Below are positions 41,449 to 48,800 of a stretch of 64,000 nt of DNA, piece by piece. Source of the stretch: Syntrophaceae bacterium (GTDB taxonomy: Bacteria > Desulfobacterota > Syntrophia > Syntrophales > UBA2192); NCBI GenBank assembly GCA_013177795.1, contig JABLXY010000003.1:637578-701577 (forward strand), given 5' to 3'. Every line of letters begins with the position of its first letter. Within the stretch, counting starts at the first letter, position 1. The notes beneath the pieces were generated by a model. It was not told where the DNA came from, searched no databases, and saw nothing but the letters and a program-made list of their open reading frames with translations. A program made the position numbers and the translations under genes.

Positions 41449-41678
41449 TGAAGGAAATCCTCGATAACATCAGGGATCTCAAGACAACGGGGCCCGCCGC
41501 GGCGGCCCTCGTCGCCACGGCGATAGCCCTGTTCCGGGACGCGGTGCAGGCGACGGTCGAGGCCATTTCGAGCCTCGGCTACACGCTGACGCCGGACAAG
41601 GAGATCTGGGTGTATGTCGCCCTGGCGGCCCTGTGCCTCGAACGGATCCTCTTCGGCCGCGCCCGCGGAAAGGAATGA
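41448..41678 (+). CDS. 76-aa holin-like membrane protein
   Basis: A helical N-terminus (LDNIRDLKTTGPAAAALVATAI) and a second hydrophobic span (about 52-68) separated by a charged loop, with a basic C-end (RILFGRARGKE). Two-span arrangement suits a class II holin. Overlaps the YiiX stop by 1 bp. Confidence 0.55.
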   Translation: MKEILDNIRDLKTTGPAAAALVATAIALFRDAVQATVEAISSLGYTLTPDKEIWVYVALAALCLERILFGRARGKE

Positions 41679-41685
41679 CCCGCCC

Positions 41686-42003
41686 ATGGCGACCTTCAGG
41701 GAACAGCTCGAGGCCGACCTGGCCGTGTTCCTCAATGCCGACGAGTTCGCCGTCGAGGCCGACCTGGGCGAGGGGGCGGATCCCCGGCATATTCCCGTCC
41801 TCGTCGACGAATCGCCGGCCCTGGCGGAAGGCCCGGCCGCGGCGGTGCGGACGGCGACACGGGAGGCGACCTGCCGGTCGGCGGATATCGGGGGCACGAA
41901 GGTGGGCGACACGCTGTTCATCGGCGAAACGCAATACCGGATCATCGACATGCAGCCGGACGGCGCCGGGCTGACGACGATGATCCTGACGACGATCGGG
42001 TGA
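41686..42003 (+). CDS. head-tail attachment protein-like, 105 aa
   Basis: ATG 41686 follows GGAATGACC. The sequence has a helix (REQLEADLAVFLNADEFA), then beta strands with TKVGDTLFIGETQYRIIDMQPDGAG, as in lambda FII-type or gp-attach proteins. Directly followed by the gpU-like gene, it is a plausible connector. It resumes morphogenesis after the lysis genes. Confidence 0.65.
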   Translation: MATFREQLEADLAVFLNADEFAVEADLGEGADPRHIPVLVDESPALAEGPAAAVRTATREATCRSADIGGTKVGDTLFIGETQYRIIDMQPDGAGLTTMILTTIG

Positions 42004-42009
42004 GGCGGC

Positions 42010-42441
42010 ATGAGCGTGCGGCAGCGGATCATCGACGCGGTGCGGGCCCGGCTGGCCACGATCCGGCTCGCCAACGGCTACGCGACGGATATCGGGGCGA
42101 ACGTCCTGGAATGGCAGACGACGCCCATCCCTGTCGATAGCCTGCCGGCCGTCTGCCTGAGGGACACGGAGACCGAGATCGAAGCCTGGACGATGCGCGA
42201 GCGCGACAACCGCGTCGCGCTGGTTATCGAGGCCATAGGCCAGGACATTCCGCCTGCCCGGGCGCGGTCCTATCTCGAGGACATCTACCGGGCGATCGGC
42301 GCCGACGAGACGTGGGGCGGCCTCGCCCTGCTGACGGAGCCCGCCGGGGACTCGATCGAGCTGATGATCAATGACGAGGGCGTCGGCCGCGCCACGGTGC
42401 GGATCACGATCGAATACCAGGCCGGGAAGTGGGAATTCTGA
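42010..42441 (+). CDS. tail terminator protein, gpU-like
   Basis: 143 residues. Helix-strand pattern MSVRQRIIDAVRARLATI, an L-P-A-V-C-L-R-D-T-E-T strand and a hydrophobic strand RVALVIEAIGQ match phage minor tail protein U, which caps the tail tube. Follows FII-like by 6 bp. Confidence 0.7.
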   Translation: MSVRQRIIDAVRARLATIRLANGYATDIGANVLEWQTTPIPVDSLPAVCLRDTETEIEAWTMRERDNRVALVIEAIGQDIPPARARSYLEDIYRAIGADETWGGLALLTEPAGDSIELMINDEGVGRATVRITIEYQAGKWEF

Positions 42442-42444
42442 AGG

Positions 42445-42768
42445 ATGCGCTACGACACGGTCAACGAGAAATCGACGAGCATCGTCACCCTCTCCTTCGC
42501 GGACGAGGCCGGCAATGCGGTGACCCCCACGTCCGGCACGTACCGGATCGACGACGTCGCCTCGGGAACCCAGATCAAGGGGGACACGGCATTCACGCCG
42601 GTCTCCAGCACGCACGAGATCACCATCAGCGACTCGGAAAATGCGATTCTCGATCCGGACAACGCCCGCGAGCTGCGCTGCGTGACCGTCTCCGTCACCT
42701 ACGGGGTGGGCAAGAAGTGCACGGCCGAGTACCGCTACTATGTCGTCAACCTGATGAAGATCAGCTAA
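42445..42768 (+). CDS. hypothetical tail-region protein, 107 aa
   Basis: Beta-rich, Thr/Ser-heavy small protein with an Ig-like feel (SGTYRIDDVASGTQIKGDT). Starts 3 bp after the U-like stop. Probably a tail-tube-associated or accessory structural protein. Family not recognised. Confidence 0.6.
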   Translation: MRYDTVNEKSTSIVTLSFADEAGNAVTPTSGTYRIDDVASGTQIKGDTAFTPVSSTHEITISDSENAILDPDNARELRCVTVSVTYGVGKKCTAEYRYYVVNLMKIS

Positions 42769-42778
42769 GGAGGCTGCC

Positions 42779-42940
42779 ATGAAGTACCGCATGAAACCGA
42801 ACGGACCGGACATCACGATCGTGGACGGCCCCCTGGCCGGCCGTACCTTCCGCGCCGGGGCGTCCTACGACGAGATCCCGGCCGGTTACGAGGACCGCTT
42901 CGAGCCGGCGGACGAACCCGAAGGAGGTGAGGACCGATGA
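42779..42940 (+). CDS. 53-aa tail-region protein
   Basis: ATG 42779 after TAAGGAGG. It is a short beta protein (MKYRMKPNGPDITIVDGPLAG) with an acidic tail. Its stop overlaps the next gene (ATGA). Common in lambdoid prophages between U-like and tube genes; function unknown. Confidence 0.6.
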   Translation: MKYRMKPNGPDITIVDGPLAGRTFRAGASYDEIPAGYEDRFEPADEPEGGEDR

Positions 42941-44202
42941 GAAACTACCTGGCCGACTACAACCTGCTGGCCGTCTCCGCGAATGCGAAGGAGACCGCCC
43001 TGAACACGGAACAGACGCTCGACACCTCCATGCTCGTCGCGAAGGGAAACGTGGTCCTCCTCAAGCCCCGGCGGGAGGACAACCGCAACGAGCTGACCGG
43101 CAAGGAAGAGGCCGACACGGTCTACGATCTCGGGGCCCTGGCGGAAGGGACCCTGGAGTTCGAGAAGGCGCAGGCGCAGCACTTCGGCTTCGGCTACGCC
43201 TTTGCCTTCGGCAGCCGTTCCGCCTCGGCCTGGGGCACGGGCTACAAGCACGTCATCACCCCGACGGCCGACATGTTCCTGCCCTCCTTCACGGCGGCCA
43301 TGCGCCTGGGGCAGACGATCATGAAGCGCCGCTTCGCCTCGATGCACGTGGACCAGCTCACGGCCACCTTCGCGAAGGATGCCTGGGCGAGGCTCTCCCT
43401 GGGCGTGAAGGGGACGGGCAAGTATGCCGACAACATGGCGAAGGAATCCGTCGCCGCGGCCTATAACGCCACGAGCCTCACCCTGGCGGCAAACGCCGTC
43501 CAGGGATCGACGGCCCAGGAACGGCTCGACAACGTGCATCAGGTCCGGGTCCTCGTGCCCACCACGGGCGAATGGAAGGACGTGACGGTGACGGCCGTCT
43601 CGGCGGCCACGCCCGCCGTTCTCACAATCTCCGCCCCGGGGGGCGTCGCGACGTCCACCACCTACGAGATCCTCTATGTCCCGACGGAGCCCGCCTGGTG
43701 CAGCTTCCCGGCCCGCGTGACCGAGCCCCCGCTGCGGGTGACGGACCTGGTCGTCCGCGTGGGCGGCAAGTGGAACGGCTCGGCCTTTCTCGAGGGGCAC
43801 ACGATGTCGAGCGAGATCGAGAGCATCGAGCATGTCGTCAACAACAACCTGGCCGTGGAATTCCGCGTGGGCGGCACCGGCGCGTACGCCAACTACGTGA
43901 TCCGCCAGGGCCGCCTGCAGACGCTGAAGCTCAACCGCCAGATGCGGGACTTCATCCTGCAGCAGAAGATCAAGGACAACGAGTATCTCGGGGTCAACGC
44001 GAAGGCCACCGGCGCCGAGTTCGAGTCGGGGCGCAACTACTTCGTCGACATCGTTTTCCCGCGCTGCGCCGTCCTGGACTCGCCCATTTCGGTCAACGGC
44101 AAGGTCCTGGCCGAAGCCGGGGATCTCGTCGTCCTCCAGGACGACACCTACGGCAGCTGCCGGGTGGAAGTGGGCAACAAGGTCGCGGCCTACGCGGCAT
44201 AA
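42937..44202 (+). CDS. major tail tube protein
   Basis: 421 residues. Segments YLADYNLLAVSANAKETALNTE, FEFE-like EGTLEFEKAQAQHFGFGYAFAFG and NNLAVEFRVGGTGAYANYV fit the large phage tail tube family (PF18906-like). The long C-terminal half includes an internal beta domain and ends just before the assembly chaperone, as expected for the tube gene. It forms the hollow tail shaft. Confidence 0.75.
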   Translation: MRNYLADYNLLAVSANAKETALNTEQTLDTSMLVAKGNVVLLKPRREDNRNELTGKEEADTVYDLGALAEGTLEFEKAQAQHFGFGYAFAFGSRSASAWGTGYKHVITPTADMFLPSFTAAMRLGQTIMKRRFASMHVDQLTATFAKDAWARLSLGVKGTGKYADNMAKESVAAAYNATSLTLAANAVQGSTAQERLDNVHQVRVLVPTTGEWKDVTVTAVSAATPAVLTISAPGGVATSTTYEILYVPTEPAWCSFPARVTEPPLRVTDLVVRVGGKWNGSAFLEGHTMSSEIESIEHVVNNNLAVEFRVGGTGAYANYVIRQGRLQTLKLNRQMRDFILQQKIKDNEYLGVNAKATGAEFESGRNYFVDIVFPRCAVLDSPISVNGKVLAEAGDLVVLQDDTYGSCRVEVGNKVAAYAA

Positions 44203-44220
44203 CCGAAAGGAGATGGACGG

Positions 44221-44625
44221 ATGCTGAAGATCGGCAAGCTCGGTTTCGACCCGGCGAACCCGCCGGCCGGCACGTGGGGGACGTACCAGGCGGGGGTGCG
44301 GATGAAGATCCGCAAGCTGACCAACGAGATCGTGCGGGAACTGCGCAGGCCTTTTGTCCGCACGGAGATGGAGCTCGACCATCGGTCGCGGCGCATGACG
44401 CCCGTGGAGAAGGTGGACGCCGACAGGTTCGACGACGCCCTGGCGGATTACCTGATCGAGGACTTCGAGGGTATCGGCGACGAGGATGGCCGTCCCCTGC
44501 CCGTCGACCTCGAATCGAAGAGGCGGATCATGAACCAGCCGGCGCTGGCCGAGTGGATCATGGCCTTCGCCAACAGCCTCGAGATGGCGCAGGCCGAGAG
44601 GCATCAGGACGAACTAAAAAACTGA
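44221..44625 (+). CDS. tail assembly chaperone, short form (gpG-like)
   Basis: 134 residues from ATG 44221 (GAAAGGAGATGGACGG). A strand start is followed by helices with the pattern ELDHRSRRMTPVEKVDADRFD. The stop TGA 44623-44625 follows the slippery heptamer A AAA AAC, so some ribosomes shift to make the longer product. It coats and guides the tape measure protein during tail assembly. Confidence 0.75.
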   Translation: MLKIGKLGFDPANPPAGTWGTYQAGVRMKIRKLTNEIVRELRRPFVRTEMELDHRSRRMTPVEKVDADRFDDALADYLIEDFEGIGDEDGRPLPVDLESKRRIMNQPALAEWIMAFANSLEMAQAERHQDELKN

Positions 44626-44996
44626 TCGACCTCACCCGGGTCTTCGTCTCGGGTGAGGGCGATATGGAGGTCCTGCCCGGCAACACCGCGGTCTGGGACC
44701 TCCTGATGCAGTGCAGGACGCAATGGCGGGTCGGGTTCGGGGGCGTCTATGCCATCGACCTGGCCGCGGTCATCGAGGCCGCCCGGTGCTGCGGGATCGT
44801 TCCCGACCAAAGCTTCCTCGAAAAGGTGGGGATTTTCGAGGAGGAAGTGCTCCGGGCCCTGCGCAGGAAAGAGGCCTCGGGGCCCTGCAGCGAGGAAAAG
44901 CGGAAGGAATGCGAGGAAGTCTTCGGCAGGGAATTTCTCGCCTGGGCCTGCCGGAACTGCGAGGAGATGAAAGGCAAGCGCGATGGCCGAAAATGA
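44221..44996 (+). CDS. tail assembly chaperone, frameshift fusion (gpGT-like)
   Basis: Codons 44221-44622 are read in frame 1; a -1 shift at 44616-44622 continues from CTG 44622 to TGA 44994-44996, giving about 258 residues. The second part (LIDLTRVFVSGEGDMEVLPGN..., Cys-rich CCGIVPDQ and CRNCEEMK) has no start of its own and lies just before the tape measure gene. This is the lambda G/GT arrangement. Confidence 0.8.
44616..44657 (+). promoter_or_regulatory. programmed -1 frameshift signal
   Basis: Slippery sequence AAAAAAC (44616-44622) in the correct zero frame (cta aaa aac), 8 nt upstream of a perfect 8-bp hairpin (CTCACCCG 44631-44638, CGGGTGAG 44650-44657). The zero-frame stop TGA follows at once. 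All elements of a -1 frameshift site are present. Confidence 0.85.
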
Positions 44997-47190
44997 GGTC
45001 AAGCTGCGGATCACCACGGACGCCTCCGGGGCCGTCACGGGGATCGAGCAGGTCCGCTCCTCCATGCAGAAGCTGCAGAAGTCGGCCGAGGGGATCTCCG
45101 CCCAGCTCAAGGGGCTCCTCTCCTTCACCATCGCCGGCGTCGGGCTCTACCAGATGGTCTCCGTCGGGAAGGACCTGGCCGAGCTCGGCGCCAAGGCCCA
45201 GCAGGCCGAGGAGTCATTCCGGCTCATGGCCGAGAGCGTCGGGATCAACGCCGAGCAGATGTACCAGGCCATGAAGACCGCTTCCCGCGGGATCATGGAC
45301 GATTCGGACCTCATGCAGAAGGCGGCCAAGGGGATCGCCCAGGGGCTGCGGTCCGACGAGCTCGTCGCCATCGCCCAGGGCGCCCGTTACGCGGCGCGCC
45401 TGGCCGGCGAGGATGTCAAGACGGCCTACGAGACGATCACCGACGCGATCGCCAACCAGATGCCCAAGGCCCTCCGGCGCTACGGTCTCGTCACGAAGGA
45501 AGAGATGAGCCTGCTCAACCGGGCCATGGCCGCCGGCGTCGAGGACATCCGTCTTGCCGACATCGCCCTGGCCAATCTCGCCATCCAGACGGGCCGGTTC
45601 GGCACGGAGGCCGAGACGGCCTACGAGAGCATGCAGCGCCTGCGGGCTGAGTGGAACAACATGAAGGAGCAGGCGGGCAAGGGAATCGTCGCCGTCGTCG
45701 ATGTCATCTACCGCACGTTCCTGCAGCGCAGCCCCGGAGAAGCCGAGAGTATCGCCGGGATCGATGCGTTCGGCAGACCTGTGGATATGGGGAAAACCGA
45801 ATATCGCGGCAAGATCACGGCCGAACGGCCCTACGATCCGTATTCGGAGGGGAACCTCCTGCGCGCCGAGGCCGAGCGGGACAAGTTCTGGGCCGTCGAG
45901 AAGATGAAGACGGCCATCGCCGAGAAGGAGAACCAGAAGCGCCTCGAAGAAATCGCGAGGCTCAACGAGCACATCGAGGATATGTGGGCCCGGCAGGTCC
46001 TGACGGTTGAGGAGCAGGCGACGCGGCAGGCGGATATCTGGCGCAGGAAAGGCGCGGATCGGGTTTTGGTCGAGGAATGGCTTGCAAACGAGCTGGAGCG
46101 GATACGGATCTCGGAGGACGCTAGGCTGACGGAGCGCCTCTCGAAGATTTACGAGCGCGAGCAGAAAAACGCCCTGGCCATCGCCGAGATCTACGCCGAT
46201 ACGGAAGCCCGATCCGCAATCTCTCGGCTGAATTTTCAAAAGCAAATCCTCTCGGAGAAGGAAGGCCTCGGCCTGATGACCGCCTCCGAGAGACTGTTGG
46301 CGGAGCACGACCTGGCGCGGAAGATCCTCGAGGCCGAGGAGTCTCGCCTGCGCGTGCTCCTGACGAGGAAATCCCAGCACATCACCGAGGACGACCTCGA
46401 GGGTCAGCGCGAGATCCTCAAGCTCGCCTTGGAGCACAAGGAAATCTCGCAGCAGATACTGGAGACCGAGGAACTGCGGGTCCTGCGCCTGAAGGAGTTC
46501 CAGGGCGGCTTCGCCGAAGGCCTCGACGCCGGCGCCCGGAAGTATTTCAGCGAGATCGAGGGGTCCTTCCGCCGCGGGCGCACGCAGGCGGAACAGACGG
46601 CACGCGGCATGGAGCAGGCGTTTTCCGACGGCTTCTTCGCCGTCTTCACGGGGCAAGTGGACAGGCTGGAAGATGTCTGGACAAACTTCTGTCACTCCAT
46701 GGCCCGCGCCTGGTCGGACACGCTGGCGCAGATGGTGATGGAGAGCCTGAAGGGGTCCGGCGGCGGGCTGTTCGGCGGCCTCGATTCTATCCTTTCCGGA
46801 GCGGAGTCTTTTGACCTTTTCGCCCTGCTCGGAGGGGGCTCGGGGATGTTCTTCGAGGAAGGCGGAATCTTCAGCGCCGGCCGCCTCGTTCCCTTTGCCG
46901 CGGGAGGGATCGTCGAGCGGCCGACGGTATTCCGCATGGCCTCCGGCATGGGACTCATGGGCGAGGAAGGACCCGAGGCCGTCATGCCCCTTGGGAGGAC
47001 CGCCTCGGGCGAGCTGGGCGTGAAAGGCATGGGGTCGGGCGGGGTCGTGATCGTCAACAACATCCGGGCCATCGACACGCAGAGCTTCGCGGATGTCTGC
47101 CGACGCAACCCGCAGGCGATCACGCAGACCGTATCCTCCGAGATGAAAGACGGCAAACTCAAGCACTGGAAGCCGTTCATGGGGGGCTGA
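44983..47190 (+). CDS. tail tape measure protein
   Basis: 735 residues from ATG 44983, starting inside the frameshifted product's end. Helical throughout with a hydrophobic span near residues 45-65 (LSFTIAGVGLYQMVSV), coiled coils, and a Gly/Phe-rich C-terminal part (GLFGGLDSILSGAES...GLMGEEGPEAVMPLGR) typical of tape measure ends. Length predicts a tail of roughly 110 nm by the usual 1.5 Angstrom per residue rule. It sets tail length and is ejected into the envelope. Confidence 0.9.
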   Translation: MAENEVKLRITTDASGAVTGIEQVRSSMQKLQKSAEGISAQLKGLLSFTIAGVGLYQMVSVGKDLAELGAKAQQAEESFRLMAESVGINAEQMYQAMKTASRGIMDDSDLMQKAAKGIAQGLRSDELVAIAQGARYAARLAGEDVKTAYETITDAIANQMPKALRRYGLVTKEEMSLLNRAMAAGVEDIRLADIALANLAIQTGRFGTEAETAYESMQRLRAEWNNMKEQAGKGIVAVVDVIYRTFLQRSPGEAESIAGIDAFGRPVDMGKTEYRGKITAERPYDPYSEGNLLRAEAERDKFWAVEKMKTAIAEKENQKRLEEIARLNEHIEDMWARQVLTVEEQATRQADIWRRKGADRVLVEEWLANELERIRISEDARLTERLSKIYEREQKNALAIAEIYADTEARSAISRLNFQKQILSEKEGLGLMTASERLLAEHDLARKILEAEESRLRVLLTRKSQHITEDDLEGQREILKLALEHKEISQQILETEELRVLRLKEFQGGFAEGLDAGARKYFSEIEGSFRRGRTQAEQTARGMEQAFSDGFFAVFTGQVDRLEDVWTNFCHSMARAWSDTLAQMVMESLKGSGGGLFGGLDSILSGAESFDLFALLGGGSGMFFEEGGIFSAGRLVPFAAGGIVERPTVFRMASGMGLMGEEGPEAVMPLGRTASGELGVKGMGSGGVVIVNNIRAIDTQSFADVCRRNPQAITQTVSSEMKDGKLKHWKPFMGG

Positions 47191-47191
47191 C

Positions 47192-47761
47192 ATGGCGAAA
47201 TTCCCCGAAGACGTGAAGCTTTCCTACCCGCTGCAGATCAGCCCGCGGTGGCGCACCGTCGTGACGGCCTTCGACGGCGGCTGGGAGCAGCGGGCCATTA
47301 AGGACGACTTCGCCGTCTACGACGTGACGCTCAGGATCGACAAGGTCTCCAAGACGGACTTCCTGAAGATCTGGGAGTTCTACCAGGCCCGCAAGGGGGC
47401 CTACGAGGCGTTCTATTTCTTCGTGCCCTATCCGGACACCTACAAGGGGCTCTACGTGGGCGTGGGCAACGGGTCGACCACCACGTTCGACCTGCCCGGC
47501 AAGTCCACCTCGGCCCGGTCCATCTACCTGGATTTCGCCCTGCAGTCTAGCGGCTACTCGATCCTGGACGGCGGCGGGGCGGAGGGCGCGGACCGGGTGC
47601 AGTTCGCCTCCGCGCCAGCGGACGGGATGATCATCTCCTGCGACTTCACGGGTCTCATGCGCATCCGCTGCCGGTTCAGGGAGGACGCGATGACGAAGGA
47701 ATACATGGCCAACGGGCTCTACCGTACGGGCCTCGAGCTCAAGGGGCTCAAGGGGAACTGA
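47192..47761 (+). CDS. minor tail protein (DUF2460, gpM-like position)
   Basis: 189 residues. PEDVKLSYPLQISPRWRTVVTAFDGGWEQR and FLKIWEFYQARKGAYEAFYFFVP are typical of the DUF2460 tail proteins, a tail-tip component of many lambda-like prophages. Starts 1 bp after the tape measure stop and its own stop overlaps the next gene. Confidence 0.8.
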   Translation: MAKFPEDVKLSYPLQISPRWRTVVTAFDGGWEQRAIKDDFAVYDVTLRIDKVSKTDFLKIWEFYQARKGAYEAFYFFVPYPDTYKGLYVGVGNGSTTTFDLPGKSTSARSIYLDFALQSSGYSILDGGGAEGADRVQFASAPADGMIISCDFTGLMRIRCRFREDAMTKEYMANGLYRTGLELKGLKGN

Positions 47762-48375
47762 TGAAGAATTTCGACGCCGACATGGCCGCGGCCCTTGCCG
47801 CCGAGACGCTCAGCCCCTTCTGGCTGCTGGAGCTGCAGCTCTCGACGCCCGTGTACTACACGGACCGGGACCGCGCCATCCGCCACGACGGCAAGACCTT
47901 CCAGCCCCGCGCCTTCAAGAGCGCCGACATCGCCTCGGCCATCTCCATGTCCGTCGAGCGGCTCACGGTCACGATCGACGACGCCGACTCGGTGATCACG
48001 GCCCTCTTCCTGGGCGAGAACGTCCGGAAGAAGACGGCCATCCTGTATTACGGCGTCATCAAGACGGACTGCACGATCCTGGCTGAGGAGGTCTTCCGGG
48101 GCTTCATCGGCGGCTGGAACGCCGTCGAGCCCGACATGGAGATCCGGATCGTCAACGAGATGGTCCTGTGGAACCAGAAGACGCTGCGGATCGCGCAGTC
48201 CACCTGTCCCTGGATCTTCCGGGGAACGGAGTGCGGCTATGGCGGGTCGGCCTCATGGTGCGACCAGAGCTACGAGCGCTGCACGGCCCTGGGCAACGCG
48301 GACCGGTTCGGCGGGTTCGAGTTCCTGCCCTCCATCATGGAGCGGCAGGTGTGGTGGGGGAGGATCCCGAAGTGA
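47761..48375 (+). CDS. minor tail protein L-like (DUF2163/BR0599)
   Basis: 204 residues. Strand-rich first part (LSTPVYYTDRDRAIRHDGKTF, LTVTIDDADSVITALFLG), then a four-Cys cluster: STCPW, TECGYGG, WCDQSYERC. In lambda gpL, equivalent cysteines hold an iron-sulfur cluster, so one is expected here. It is a tail-tip ring component. Overlaps the next gene by 4 bp. Confidence 0.8.
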   Translation: MKNFDADMAAALAAETLSPFWLLELQLSTPVYYTDRDRAIRHDGKTFQPRAFKSADIASAISMSVERLTVTIDDADSVITALFLGENVRKKTAILYYGVIKTDCTILAEEVFRGFIGGWNAVEPDMEIRIVNEMVLWNQKTLRIAQSTCPWIFRGTECGYGGSASWCDQSYERCTALGNADRFGGFEFLPSIMERQVWWGRIPK

Positions 48376-48800
48376 AGTTCGCCGATGTCATGGCCGGTTT
48401 CATCGGCAAGCCGTTCCGCCCGGGCGGGACGGGGCCCGACGGCTACGACTGCATCGGCCTCTGCTGGGCGGTCCTGCGGGCCCTGGGCCGTGACGTGCCG
48501 GCCGAATACGCCGGCTGGAGCGTGGAGCGCGGGGATTATGCGGAGTGGGCGGCTGCGGACCGGGCCGCGGCCGACGCCCTGGTGCGGGAGATGATGGGAA
48601 ACGTGGGCGATCCCGTCGCGCCCCTGTACGAGCTGCCGGGGGATCTGCTGCTGGTCGATTTTGCGGGGATGGGCGAGACGCTGGCCGTCTACTGCGGAAA
48701 CGGCGTCGCCGTGACCTCGACACCGAAAACAGGCGTTCGGGCGTTCAACCTGTCGCGAAAGATGCGCATCGTCGCGGCGCGGAGGTTCCATGGGCGTTGA
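48372..48800 (+). CDS. NlpC/P60-like tail tip protein (gpK-like)
   Basis: 142 residues from GTG 48372. It has the nucleophile block GPDGYDCIGLCWAVLRALG with C27, in the position of lambda gpK. The usual catalytic His block (HVGIYLG-like) reads LAVYCGNGVAVTS, with no histidine. It may be a degenerate or structural version, or use another residue. Its end overlaps the next gene's start. Confidence 0.75.
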   Translation: MKFADVMAGFIGKPFRPGGTGPDGYDCIGLCWAVLRALGRDVPAEYAGWSVERGDYAEWAAADRAAADALVREMMGNVGDPVAPLYELPGDLLLVDFAGMGETLAVYCGNGVAVTSTPKTGVRAFNLSRKMRIVAARRFHGR

